Both the position numbers and the translations under genes were made by a program. Under the pieces are notes generated by a model. It had not been told where the DNA came from. It saw only the letters and a list, made by a program, of their open reading frames with translations, and searched no databases. 64,000 bases of DNA from positions 1-64,000 of the forward strand of contig CALWVV010000010.1 of NCBI GenBank assembly GCA_944385035.1, given 5' to 3'. This document shows positions 8,836-16,998 of this stretch, piece by piece. This DNA comes from an uncultured Oscillospiraceae bacterium. GTDB taxonomy: Bacteria; Bacillota; Clostridia; Oscillospirales; Oscillospiraceae. Numbering within the stretch: position 1 is the first letter of the stretch; each line of letters opens with the position of its first letter.

Positions 8836-9933
8836 ATGAACAAAGTTTATTCCCTGCATGACGCCGTGGCGAAGTTCGTCGAGAGCGGAGATTGTATCTG
8901 CTTTGGCGGCTTTACCACGAACCGCAAGCCTTACGCGGCCGTGGCTGAGATTCTGCGCCAGGGCCAGAAGGACTTCACCGTTTGGGCTGGTCCCGCCGGC
9001 GGTGACTGGGATATGATGATCGGTGAGGGTCGTGTAAAGACCTACATCAACTGCTACACTGCCAACTCCGGCTATACCAACGTGTCCCGCCGTTTCCGCG
9101 CCGCCATCGAGAAGGGCGAGCTGGTTTACGAGGACTATTCCCAGGACGTGCTCATGCTCCAGCTGCATGCCGCTTCCCTGGGCCTGCCCTTCCTGCCTGT
9201 GCGTCTGATGCAGGGTTCCGGTCTGATGAAGTACTGGGGCATCAGCGAGGAGCAGCGCAAGACCCTGGAGAAGGTGGACGACCTGAAGTGTGTGGAGATT
9301 GAAAATCCCTTCAAGCCCGGCGAGAAGGTCGTGGCCGTGCCCGTACCCAAGCTGGACACCGCCATCATCCACGTGCAGAAGGCCTCTCCCGACGGCACCT
9401 GCATCATCGAGGGCGACGAGTTCCACGATGTTGACGTGGCCGTGGCTGCCCGCAAGGTCATCGTCACCTGCGAGGAGCTGGTGAGCGATGAGTACATCCG
9501 CCGCGATCCCACTCTGACCCGCATCTTTGGTGAGTGCGTCAGCGCTGTGGTCCACTGCCCCTACGGTGCCTGGCCCTCCCAGTGCTACAACTACTACGAC
9601 AACGATTCCCACACTCTGAAGGAGTACGACAAGGCCTCCAAGTATCAGGACGCCGAGGATGCCAAGGCTCAGCTGGAGAAGGCCGCGGTCAAGGCCGAGA
9701 AGGCCGCCGCCGCCAAGCCCGAGGACGCCAAGCTGGCCGACGCCGCCGCCAAGGCCCGCAAGGCCGCCGAGGACGCCAAGGCCGGCACCGCCATCCCCGA
9801 GACCTTCAAGGACTATCTGGACAAGTGGGTCTACAGCGTGAAGGACAACGACGAGCTGCTGGATAAGATCGGCGGTTCCCGCCTGATGCGGCTGAAGAAC
9901 GAGCCCCACCTGGGTTATTCCACCAGACACTAA
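8836..9933 (+). CDS. gctA: Glutaconate CoA-transferase, subunit A
   Basis: With GctB it moves CoA from acetyl-CoA or glutaryl-type donors to (R)-2-hydroxyglutarate, the first step of the hydroxyglutarate pathway. The protein closely follows the Acidaminococcus fermentans GctA as I recall it (GGFTTNRKPYAAVAEILRQG, AGGDWDMMIGEGRVK, YINCYTANSGYTNVSRRFR). It has 365 residues against about 320 in that protein; the surplus is an Ala/Lys/Glu-rich stretch at about residues 270-320, placed just before the conserved C-terminal segment. First gene of the operon; gctB follows after 20 nt. Confidence 0.95.
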   Translation: MNKVYSLHDAVAKFVESGDCICFGGFTTNRKPYAAVAEILRQGQKDFTVWAGPAGGDWDMMIGEGRVKTYINCYTANSGYTNVSRRFRAAIEKGELVYEDYSQDVLMLQLHAASLGLPFLPVRLMQGSGLMKYWGISEEQRKTLEKVDDLKCVEIENPFKPGEKVVAVPVPKLDTAIIHVQKASPDGTCIIEGDEFHDVDVAVAARKVIVTCEELVSDEYIRRDPTLTRIFGECVSAVVHCPYGAWPSQCYNYYDNDSHTLKEYDKASKYQDAEDAKAQLEKAAVKAEKAAAAKPEDAKLADAAAKARKAAEDAKAGTAIPETFKDYLDKWVYSVKDNDELLDKIGGSRLMRLKNEPHLGYSTRH

Positions 9934-9953
9934 GAGTTGGGAGGTACATTACA

Positions 9954-10757
9954 ATGTCTGATTACACCAAGTACACCAAACAGGAAATGCAGGCTTACGC
10001 CATTGCCAAGAACATCAAGGAGAATCAGATCGTCATCGTGGGCACCGGCCTTCCCCTGATCGGCGCCTCCCTGGCCAAGCGGGCCGTGTGCCCCTCCTGC
10101 CACCCCATCGTGGAGAGCGGCCTGATGGACTGCTCCCCCGTGGAGGTGCCCCGCTCCGTGGGCGACAACCGCTTCATGGCCCACTGCGCCGTGCAGTGGC
10201 CCAACGTGCGCTTCGTGGGCTTTGAGGCCAACGAGTGGCTGCACAACGAGGACCGCCTGGTGGCCTTCATCGGCGGCGCTCAGATCGACCCCTACGGCAA
10301 CGTGAACTCCACCTGCATCTACGGCAAGGGCGACTATGTGAAGCCCCAGACCCGGTTCACCGGCTCCGGCGGCGCCAACGGCATCGCCACCTACTGCAAC
10401 ACCATCATCATGATGCAGCACCAGAAGCGCCGCTTCATGGAGCACATCGACTACATCACCTCCTGCGGCTGGATGGACGGCCCTGGCGGCCGTGAGAAGG
10501 TCGGCCTGCCCGGCAACCGCGGCCCTCAGATGGTGGTGACCGACCTGGGCATCATGAAGTTTGACGAGCAGACCAAACGGATGTACCTGGCTTACTACTA
10601 TCCGTTCTCCACTCCTGAGATGGTCCAGGAGAACACCGGCTTTGAGATCGATGTCTCCCGTGCCCAGCTCTTTGAGGGCCCCACTCCCGACATCATCAAG
10701 GTCATCCGTGAGGAGATCGACCCCGGCCAGGCCTTCATCAAGGTCCCCAAGGAGTAA
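9954..10757 (+). CDS. gctB: Glutaconate CoA-transferase, subunit B
   Basis: Catalytic subunit of glutaconate CoA-transferase. Known catalysis goes through a glutamyl-CoA thioester on Glu54 in Acidaminococcus fermentans; here Glu54 is present at the same number in HPIVESG. 267 residues, equal to the family length. GTGLPLIGASLAKR near the N terminus and GGREKVG in the middle are typical. GGGAGG precedes the ATG. A hairpin at 10812 separates it from gcdA. Confidence 0.96.
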   Translation: MSDYTKYTKQEMQAYAIAKNIKENQIVIVGTGLPLIGASLAKRAVCPSCHPIVESGLMDCSPVEVPRSVGDNRFMAHCAVQWPNVRFVGFEANEWLHNEDRLVAFIGGAQIDPYGNVNSTCIYGKGDYVKPQTRFTGSGGANGIATYCNTIIMMQHQKRRFMEHIDYITSCGWMDGPGGREKVGLPGNRGPQMVVTDLGIMKFDEQTKRMYLAYYYPFSTPEMVQENTGFEIDVSRAQLFEGPTPDIIKVIREEIDPGQAFIKVPKE

Positions 10758-10811
10758 GAACAGGATGAGACGCGGAGATGGATCCCATGGGACATTCCGC
10801 TTCTGGCCGTA

Positions 10812-10842
10812 CAGGTTCCGGCAGAGTCTTTGCCGGAACCTG
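10812..10842 (+). other. Intercistronic hairpin between gctB and gcdA
   Basis: CAGGTTCCGGCA (10812-10823) pairs perfectly with TGCCGGAACCTG (10831-10842) around a 7-nt loop. No T-run follows, so a terminator is unlikely. It could protect or process the mRNA; see the finding on operon hairpins. Confidence 0.75.
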
Positions 10843-10921
10843 AGTATGGGTGCCAGTGTTCAGAATGCAGCCATCTCAGCGCGTCATATTCCAGATCAAG
10901 AATTTAAAGGAGGAGTTTGCA

Positions 10922-12685
10922 TTGGGTAACTATTCCATGCCCCGTTATTTCCAGAACATGCCCGTGGTGGGCAAGCCCGTCCGTGCCAACGCCGAGAACG
11001 TAGCTGAGCTGCGTGCCATTGAGGATGACATCCACGCCCACGTGGTGGATGCTCTGGCTGCCGGCAAGAAGGACGAGGATATGAACGCCAAGGGTCAGCT
11101 CACCGCTATGCAGCGTGTGGCCCTGCTGGTAGATCCCGGCACTTGGTGCCCCCTGAACAGCCTCTATAACCCCGAGCACAACAAGACTGGTTCCACCTCC
11201 ATTGTCAAGGGCCTGGGCCGCGTCAACGGCAAGTGGTGCGTGGTCATTGCTTCCGATAACAAGAAGCACGCCGGTACCTGGGTGCCCGGCCAGGCAGACA
11301 ACCTGCTGCGCGGCAGCGATACCGCCAAGCGTCTGCGTATTCCTCTGATTTATCTGCTGGAGTGCGCCGGCGTGGAGCTGGACCAGCAGGAGAAGGTGTA
11401 CCCCAACCGTCGCGGCGGCGGCACTCCCTTCTACCGTAACTCTGAGCTCAACCAGATGGGCATCCCCGTCATCGTGGGTATCCACGGCACCAACCCCGCC
11501 GGCGGCGGCTACCACTCCATCAGCCCCACCGTTCTGGTGGCCCACCAGAAGGCCAATATGGCCGTGGGCGGCGCCGGCATCGTGGGCGGCATGAACCCCA
11601 AGCCCCACGTGGATATGGAGGCTGCCCTGGCCCAGATCGAGGCCACCAAGGGCCTGCGTGCGGATCCTCCCGGATCTGTCTCCATCCACTATGGCCAGAC
11701 CGGCTTCTTCCGCGAGGTCTATGAGACTCAGGAGGGCGTCATCGAGGGCATTAAGAAGTATGTGGACATGCTGCCCTCCTATGACCTGGAGTTCTTCCGT
11801 GTGGATACTCCCCAGTCTCCCGCCGCTTCCGATGTGGAGCTGTACGACCTGGTGCTCAACAACAAGAACCGTCCCTACGATATGTACTCTGTCATTGCCC
11901 GCCTCTTCGACGGCAGCCAGTTCATGGAGTACAAGAAGGGCTATGGCCCCGAGATGATCACCGGTATCGCCAAGGTGGACGGCCTTCTGGTGGGCGTGGT
12001 CGCCAACCAGCAGGGCGTGTTCCCCAACTATCCCGAGTATAAGATGGCCAAATACGGCCAGTCTATGGGCGCCGGCGGCAAGCTCTATCGCCAGGGCCTC
12101 ATTAAGATGAACGAGTTCGTCACCCTGTGTGCCCGTGACCGTCTGCCCATGATCTGGATCCAGGATACCACCGGCATTGACGTGGGCGACGACGCCGAGG
12201 TCGCCGAGCTGCTGGGCCTGGGCCAGAGCCTCATCTACTCCATCCAGAGCAGCAAACTGCCCATGATGGAGATCACGCTGCGCCGCGGCACTGCCGCTGC
12301 TCACTACGTCCTGGGTGGCCCTCAGGGCAACGACAACAACGCCTTCTCTCTGGGCACTGCCGCTACGGAAATCAACGTCATGAACGGCAAGACTGCTGCC
12401 AACGCCATGTACACCGGCCGTCTGGCCAAGGACCAGAAGGCTGGCAAGGATCTGCAGCCCACCATCGACAAGATGAACGCCCTCATCGACGACTACGACG
12501 TGAAGTCTAAGCCTCTGTTCTGTGCCCAGGCCGGTCTGGTGGACGAGATCGTGGATATGCCCATGATGCGTAACTACATCGTGGCCTTCACGGATGCCTG
12601 CTACCAGAACCCCGAGAGCATCTGCCCCTTCCACCAGATGCTCCTGCCCCGTACCATCAAGGATTACGACGATCTGAAGAAGTAA
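10922..12685 (+). CDS. gcdA: Glutaconyl-CoA decarboxylase, alpha (carboxyltransferase) subunit
   Basis: Transfers the carboxyl group of glutaconyl-CoA to protein-bound biotin, giving crotonyl-CoA; part of the Na+-pumping decarboxylase complex. 587 residues, matching the Acidaminococcus GcdA in length and sequence (YSMPRYFQNMP at the start, VKGLGRVNGKWCVV, GTNPAGGGYHSISPTV, WIQDTTGIDVG, CPFHQMLLPR at the end). A TTG start at 10922 is chosen: AAGGAGG lies 8 nt upstream and the resulting N terminus fits the family; a longer reading from 10850 adds residues with no homologous look. Carboxyltransferase fold, related to propionyl-CoA carboxylase beta. Confidence 0.95.
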   Translation: MGNYSMPRYFQNMPVVGKPVRANAENVAELRAIEDDIHAHVVDALAAGKKDEDMNAKGQLTAMQRVALLVDPGTWCPLNSLYNPEHNKTGSTSIVKGLGRVNGKWCVVIASDNKKHAGTWVPGQADNLLRGSDTAKRLRIPLIYLLECAGVELDQQEKVYPNRRGGGTPFYRNSELNQMGIPVIVGIHGTNPAGGGYHSISPTVLVAHQKANMAVGGAGIVGGMNPKPHVDMEAALAQIEATKGLRADPPGSVSIHYGQTGFFREVYETQEGVIEGIKKYVDMLPSYDLEFFRVDTPQSPAASDVELYDLVLNNKNRPYDMYSVIARLFDGSQFMEYKKGYGPEMITGIAKVDGLLVGVVANQQGVFPNYPEYKMAKYGQSMGAGGKLYRQGLIKMNEFVTLCARDRLPMIWIQDTTGIDVGDDAEVAELLGLGQSLIYSIQSSKLPMMEITLRRGTAAAHYVLGGPQGNDNNAFSLGTAATEINVMNGKTAANAMYTGRLAKDQKAGKDLQPTIDKMNALIDDYDVKSKPLFCAQAGLVDEIVDMPMMRNYIVAFTDACYQNPESICPFHQMLLPRTIKDYDDLKK

Positions 12686-12699
12686 ATCCATTCCAAACC

Positions 12700-12729
12700 T
12701 GCCGGGCGGCGGAACTGCGCCGCCCGGCA
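12700..12729 (+). other. Intercistronic hairpin between gcdA and hgdC
   Basis: TGCCGGGCGGCG (12700-12711) pairs with CGCCGCCCGGCA (12718-12729), a 12-bp perfect GC stem with no T-run after it. The hgdC ribosome site (ATAGGAG) follows at once. Confidence 0.75.
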
Positions 12730-12751
12730 CCCATAGGAGACAACAAAACGT

Positions 12752-13546
12752 ATGAGTATTTACACCTTAGGAATCGACATCGGCTCCACCGCTTCTAAGT
12801 GCGTTATGCTTGCTGACGGCAAGGAGATCGTGGCCAAGTCCCTCATTTCAGTGGGTGCCGGCACCAGCGGCCCTCAGCGGGCCATTGCCCAGGTGCTGGA
12901 GGAGTCTGGCAAGACACGGGAGGATATGGCCTTTGTCCTGGCCACCGGATACGGCCGCAACTCTATGCTGGAGCTGGCCGATCAGCAGATGAGCGAGCTG
13001 AGCTGTCACGCCAAGGGCGCATCCTTCCTGTTCCCTGATGTGCACACGGTAGTGGATATCGGCGGCCAGGACGTGAAGGTCCTTCAGATTGAAAATGGCG
13101 TCATGACTAACTTCGTCATGAACGACAAGTGCGCCGCCGGAACCGGCCGGTTCCTGGATGTAATGGCCAGGGTACTGGAGGTGAAGGTGGAGGATCTGGG
13201 GACACTGGGAGCCCAGTCCACCAAGAATATATCCATCAGCTCTACCTGTACGGTCTTCGCAGAGAGCGAGGTCATCAGCCAGCTGTCCATGGATACGGAC
13301 AAGCGGGACATCATCAACGGCATCCACCATTCCGTGGCCTCCCGTGTGGCAGGCCTTGCCCACCGCGTGGGCGTGCGGGACAAGGTGGTCATGACCGGCG
13401 GTGTGGCTCAGAACACCGGCGTGGTCAAGGCTCTGGAGGAAGAGCTGGGCCACATTATCTACACTTCACCCCTCACCCAGTATAACGGCGCTCTGGGCGC
13501 CGCCCTGTTTGCCTATCAGAAATATCTGAAGGAGCAGAAGGGATGA
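12752..13546 (+). CDS. hgdC: 2-Hydroxyglutaryl-CoA dehydratase activator (archerase) HgdC
   Basis: Homodimeric ATPase of the BadF/BadG/ASKHA fold that holds one [4Fe-4S] cluster between its subunits and injects one high-energy electron into the dehydratase at the cost of ATP. 264 residues. The two cluster ligands known from Acidaminococcus, Cys127 and Cys166, are present at exactly those positions (NDKCAAGTG and SSTCTVF). The phosphate-binding [12 protein letters not shown] lies at the N terminus. Its stop overlaps the start of a 57-codon ORF. Confidence 0.96.
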   Translation: MSIYTLGIDIGSTASKCVMLADGKEIVAKSLISVGAGTSGPQRAIAQVLEESGKTREDMAFVLATGYGRNSMLELADQQMSELSCHAKGASFLFPDVHTVVDIGGQDVKVLQIENGVMTNFVMNDKCAAGTGRFLDVMARVLEVKVEDLGTLGAQSTKNISISSTCTVFAESEVISQLSMDTDKRDIINGIHHSVASRVAGLAHRVGVRDKVVMTGGVAQNTGVVKALEEELGHIIYTSPLTQYNGALGAALFAYQKYLKEQKG

Positions 13547-13716
13547 AAAAGATTCTCTTTGGGATTGCACTGATCTTGTTTGCACTGGTTCTGCTGCTGT
13601 CAGGGATATGGCTTCCTGGTGTGGGAGATCTGATGAGCAGGGGAGAGTTTGCGGTTTTGGTGGCAGTCATCGGTCTGGTGATTGCCGGAATCGGCGCATT
13701 TCAAAAAGAGAAGTAA
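13543..13716 (+). CDS. 57-residue membrane protein inside the hydroxyglutarate operon, function unknown
   Basis: Short ORF starting in ATGA overlap with the hgdC stop, so translation is probably coupled. The product has two hydrophobic segments (about residues 4-25 and 36-52) joined by a short loop with [12 protein letters not shown], and ends in QKEK. No known family recognised. The position between activator and dehydratase genes suggests a small partner or anchor, but this is only inferred. GGAG in the end of hgdC supplies the ribosome site. Confidence 0.65.
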   Translation: MKKILFGIALILFALVLLLSGIWLPGVGDLMSRGEFAVLVAVIGLVIAGIGAFQKEK

Positions 13717-13723
13717 AACAGTA

Positions 13724-13744
13724 CGGCCGCTGTCCCGGCGGCCG
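13724..13744 (+). other. Intercistronic hairpin before hgdA
   Basis: CGGCCGC (13724-13730) pairs with GCGGCCG (13738-13744). No T-run. It lies between the small membrane ORF and the hgdA ribosome site (AAGGAGG). Confidence 0.6.
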
Positions 13745-13781
13745 ATTGCAAAATTGATTTTCCGGTAAGGAGGAAATTACA

Positions 13782-15221
13782 ATGGCTAAAGAAGTAAGCC
13801 CCGGCGTTCTGGCGCTGCGTAAAGTGGTTGAGGACGTCTATGCCGACGCCCGTAAGGCCCATGCTGAGGGCCGTCTGGTGGGCTGGTCCAGCTCCAAGTT
13901 CCCCTGTGAGCTGGCAGCCGCTTTTGACCTGGACGTGATGTATCCTGAGAACCAGGCTGCCGGTATTGCCGCCAACCGGGACGGCGAGATCATGTGTAAG
14001 GCCGCCGAGGACCTGGGCTTTGACAACGATATCTGCGGCTACGCCCGCATCAGCCTGGCCTATGCCGCCGGCAAGCGCGCTTCCCGCAAGGTTGACTTTG
14101 AGACCGGTGAGTATGTCATCAACCCCAACAGCGGCAAGCCCCTGAAGGATGAAAACGGCAAGGTGGTCATTGACCCCGAGACCGGCAAGCCCAAGAAGGA
14201 TCCCAAGACCATGCAGCCCTACACCGTGCTGGATGACATCTATGAGATCGAGGCTCTGCCCGAGGGCCGTGAGAAGGAGCTGCGCAAGGCTGCCATCAAG
14301 CCCTACCGTCAGATGCAGATGCCTCAGCCTGACTTTGTGCTGTGCTGCAACAACATCTGCAACTGCATGACCAAGTGGTATGAGAATATTGCCCGTATGC
14401 GCAACATCCCCCTGATCATGATCGACATCCCCTACAACAACACCGTGGACGTCCACGACACCAATGTGGCCTATGTCCGGGCTCAGTTCGATCACGCCAT
14501 CCACCAGCTGGAGGAGCTGACCGGCAAGAAGTTCGACGAGAAGAAGTTTGAGGAGGCCTGTGCCAACGCCAACCGCACCGCCCAGGCCTGGCTGCGTGTC
14601 TGCGACTACCTGCAGTACAAGCCCGCCCCCTACAGCGGCTTTGACCTCTTTAACCACATGGCCGACGTGGTGACCGCCCGTGGCCGCGTGGCCGCCGCCG
14701 AGGCCTTCGAGCTGCTGGAGAAGGACCTGGCCGAGGCCGTGAAGGTGGGCAAGACCACCACGCCCTTCCCCGAGCAGTACCGCGTCATGTTTGAGGGCAT
14801 TCCCTGCTGGCCCAAGCTGCCCAACCTGTTCAAGCCTCTGAAGGAGCACGGCGTCAACGTTACCGCCGTTGTGTACGCCCCCGCCTTCGGCTTTGTGTAC
14901 AACAACATGGACGAGATGGTCCGCGCCTACTACAAGGCCCCCAACTCCGTTTGTATCGAGCAGGGTGTTGCCTGGCGTGAGGGCATCTGCCGGGACAACA
15001 AGGTGGACGGCGTGCTGGTCCACTACAACCGTTCCTGCAAGCCCTGGTCCGGCTACATGGCCGAGATGCAGCGCCGCTTTACCGAGGACCTGGGTGTTCC
15101 CTGCGCCGGCTTTGACGGCGACCAGGCCGATCCCCGTAACTTTAACGAGGCCCAGTATGAGACCCGTGTCCAGGGCCTGGTTGAGGCCATGGAAGCCAAC
15201 AAGGCTGCTAAGGAGGGCTAA
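13782..15221 (+). CDS. hgdA: (R)-2-Hydroxyglutaryl-CoA dehydratase, alpha subunit
   Basis: With HgdB removes water from (R)-2-hydroxyglutaryl-CoA to give glutaconyl-CoA through a ketyl radical; each turn is primed by HgdC. 479 residues, near the length of the Acidaminococcus subunit. Cys-rich conserved segment CCNNICNCMTKW (around residue 185) and the later RSCKPWSGYMAEMQRR are family landmarks; Cys residues ligate a [4Fe-4S] cluster. AAGGAGGAAATTACA precedes the ATG. hgdB follows after only 3 nt. Confidence 0.95.
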   Translation: MAKEVSPGVLALRKVVEDVYADARKAHAEGRLVGWSSSKFPCELAAAFDLDVMYPENQAAGIAANRDGEIMCKAAEDLGFDNDICGYARISLAYAAGKRASRKVDFETGEYVINPNSGKPLKDENGKVVIDPETGKPKKDPKTMQPYTVLDDIYEIEALPEGREKELRKAAIKPYRQMQMPQPDFVLCCNNICNCMTKWYENIARMRNIPLIMIDIPYNNTVDVHDTNVAYVRAQFDHAIHQLEELTGKKFDEKKFEEACANANRTAQAWLRVCDYLQYKPAPYSGFDLFNHMADVVTARGRVAAAEAFELLEKDLAEAVKVGKTTTPFPEQYRVMFEGIPCWPKLPNLFKPLKEHGVNVTAVVYAPAFGFVYNNMDEMVRAYYKAPNSVCIEQGVAWREGICRDNKVDGVLVHYNRSCKPWSGYMAEMQRRFTEDLGVPCAGFDGDQADPRNFNEAQYETRVQGLVEAMEANKAAKEG

Positions 15222-15224
15222 GAG

Positions 15225-16361
15225 ATGAGTATTGAAGTAATGCTGAAGGAGTTCGCGGAGGCTTCCGCCCACCCCTATCGTCTGATCAAGGAGTATAAGG
15301 CCCAGGGCAAGAAGGTCATCGGCGTTCTGCCCTACTACGCTCCCGAGGAGCTGGTCTATGCCGCCGGCATGGTGCCCATGGGCATCTGGGGCAGCAACAG
15401 CAAGACTATCTCCATGGCCAAGGAGTACTGTGCCACCTTCTACTGCACCATCGCTCAGCTGGCTCTGGAGATGCTGTTGGACGGCACTCTGGACGACCTG
15501 GACGGCATCATCACCCCCACCATCTGTGACACCCTGCGCCCCATGAGCCAGAACTTCCGTGTGGCCATGGAGGGCAAGCTGCCCTGTATCTTCCTGGCCC
15601 ATCCCCAGCAGCGCAAGCCTGCTTTCGGCCTGCAGTTCACCATGGACCAGTATCAGCATATCAAGACTGAGCTGGAGAAGATCTCCGGCAGCGCCATCAC
15701 CGACGATGCCCTGCGCAACGCCATCAAGGTTTATAACCGCAGCCGCGCCGCCCGCCGTGAGTTTGTGAAGCTGGCTGGTGAGCACCCCGATGTGATCTCT
15801 GCCGTCAACCGCTCCGCCGTGCTGCGCTCTGCCTGGTTCATGCTCAAGGACGAGCATACCGCCAAGCTGGAGGAGCTGAACGCCGAGCTGAAGAAGCTGC
15901 CCGCCTGCAACTGGAAGGGCAAGAAGGTCCTCACCTCCGGCATTATCTGCGACAACCCCAAGCTGCTGCAGATCTTTGACGACAACCAGATCGCCATTGT
16001 GGCCGATGATGTGGCCCATGAGAGCCGTCCCATCCGGGTGGACGCCGCTGAGACCGGCGATCCCATGATGGCTCTGGCCCAGCAGTTTGCCGACCAGGAT
16101 TACGATGTGCTGCTCTATGATGAGTTCTCCAACCAGAACCGCCGGGCTGACTTCGTGGTCAAGCAGATCAAGGACTCCGGTGCTCAGGGCCTGGTGCTGT
16201 TTATGCAGCAGTTCTGTGACCCCGAGGAGATGGAGTACCCCTACCTGAAGAAGGCTCTGGACGAGGCTGGCATCCCCCACATCAAGCTGGGCGTGGACCA
16301 GCAGATGCGCGACTTCGGCCAGGCCAGCACCGCCATTCAGGCCTTTGCCGACGTGCTGTAA
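15225..16361 (+). CDS. hgdB: (R)-2-Hydroxyglutaryl-CoA dehydratase, beta subunit
   Basis: Second dehydratase subunit, binding the other [4Fe-4S] cluster (and FMN in the known enzyme). 378 residues, equal to the family length. Landmarks: GVLPYYAPEELVYAAGMVP near residue 30, TICDTLRPMSQNF with a conserved Cys, and QQFCDPEEMEYPYLKK near the C terminus. Its ribosome site lies in the end of hgdA (AAGGAGG), so expression is coupled. A perfect promoter for gcdC begins 39 nt after its stop. Confidence 0.95.
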   Translation: MSIEVMLKEFAEASAHPYRLIKEYKAQGKKVIGVLPYYAPEELVYAAGMVPMGIWGSNSKTISMAKEYCATFYCTIAQLALEMLLDGTLDDLDGIITPTICDTLRPMSQNFRVAMEGKLPCIFLAHPQQRKPAFGLQFTMDQYQHIKTELEKISGSAITDDALRNAIKVYNRSRAARREFVKLAGEHPDVISAVNRSAVLRSAWFMLKDEHTAKLEELNAELKKLPACNWKGKKVLTSGIICDNPKLLQIFDDNQIAIVADDVAHESRPIRVDAAETGDPMMALAQQFADQDYDVLLYDEFSNQNRRADFVVKQIKDSGAQGLVLFMQQFCDPEEMEYPYLKKALDEAGIPHIKLGVDQQMRDFGQASTAIQAFADVL

Positions 16362-16399
16362 AGAAAGTGTTTGGAATACCGGCCTAAGTCCGGCAAATC

Positions 16400-16429
16400 T
16401 TGACACCCAGGACGTTGAAATGTTATAAT
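16400..16429 (+). promoter_or_regulatory. Consensus sigma-A promoter in front of gcdC
   Basis: TTGACA (16400-16405) and TATAAT (16424-16429), both perfect matches, separated by 18 nt. It gives the biotin carrier and pump genes an independent strong promoter within the operon. Confidence 0.85.
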
Positions 16430-16441
16430 ACTCCTAATTTC

Positions 16442-16480
16442 GGTTCTCTATCCGGCCCAGTTTTGGGCCGGATGAGAGCC
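16442..16480 (+). promoter_or_regulatory. Long hairpin at the 5' end of the gcdC transcript
   Basis: Nine-base perfect stem TCCGGCCCA / TGGGCCGGA (16451-16459 with 16464-16472, loop GTTT), extended outward by GGTTCTC / GAGAGCC. It starts about 6 nt after the predicted transcription start and lacks a T-run, as a 5'-stabilising stem-loop would. Confidence 0.7.
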
Positions 16481-16560
16481 GTAGGCCGGGATAGGAGTCC
16501 TTGGATTTCCATCGGCTTTTGTTACGGCTGAAACTATTTTTGTAAAGGGGAAAAGAAGCT

Positions 16561-16983
16561 ATGAATTACAATGTGACCGTCAACGGCAAGGTCTACAATG
16601 TCACCGTAGAGAAGACCGGCGCCGCTGCCCCCGCCTTTGCCGCTCCTGTGGCCGCTCCCGCCCCCGTGGCTGCCGCTCCTGTGGCTGCCCCCGCTCCCGC
16701 TGTTGCCCCCGCTCCGGCTCCCGCTCCTGCCGCCGCCCCCGCCGCTGCTCCTGCTGCTGTGGCCGCCGGTGAGACCGCTGTGAAGAGCCCCATGCCCGGC
16801 AACATCTTTAAGGTGGAGTGCTCTGTGGGTCAGGCTGTGAAGGCCGGCGATGTGCTGGTGGTTCTGGAAGCCATGAAGATGGAAATTGAGGTCTCCGCTC
16901 CTGTGGACGGCACCGTGAAGGCCGTTTCCGCCGTGGTGGGTACTGCCGTCAACACTGACGATCTCCTGGTTACCCTGGGTTAA
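16561..16983 (+). CDS. gcdC: Glutaconyl-CoA decarboxylase, gamma subunit (biotin carrier)
   Basis: Carries the carboxybiotin that shuttles between the GcdA carboxyltransferase and the GcdB pump. 140 residues in three parts: a short N-terminal domain (residues 1-20), an Ala/Pro-rich flexible linker (about 20-70) and a biotinyl domain with EAMKMEIE, biotin lysine K106. The last 70 residues are nearly identical to the end of the next gene and of the OadA-like protein at 43274. Strong promoter and 5' hairpin lie upstream. Confidence 0.93.
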   Translation: MNYNVTVNGKVYNVTVEKTGAAAPAFAAPVAAPAPVAAAPVAAPAPAVAPAPAPAPAAAPAAAPAAVAAGETAVKSPMPGNIFKVECSVGQAVKAGDVLVVLEAMKMEIEVSAPVDGTVKAVSAVVGTAVNTDDLLVTLG

Positions 16984-16998
16984 TGGGAGGTATGATCA

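Noticed and set aside
13701-16406. Open frame of 901 codons on the minus strand opposite hgdA-hgdB
   Set aside because: It mirrors the plus-strand genes with strong GC3 codon bias, has no ribosome site and gives a His/Gly/Leu-rich nonsense protein. The same holds for minus frames at 8626-9930, 10904-12730, 17041-18774, 43256-44797 and 50973-53003.
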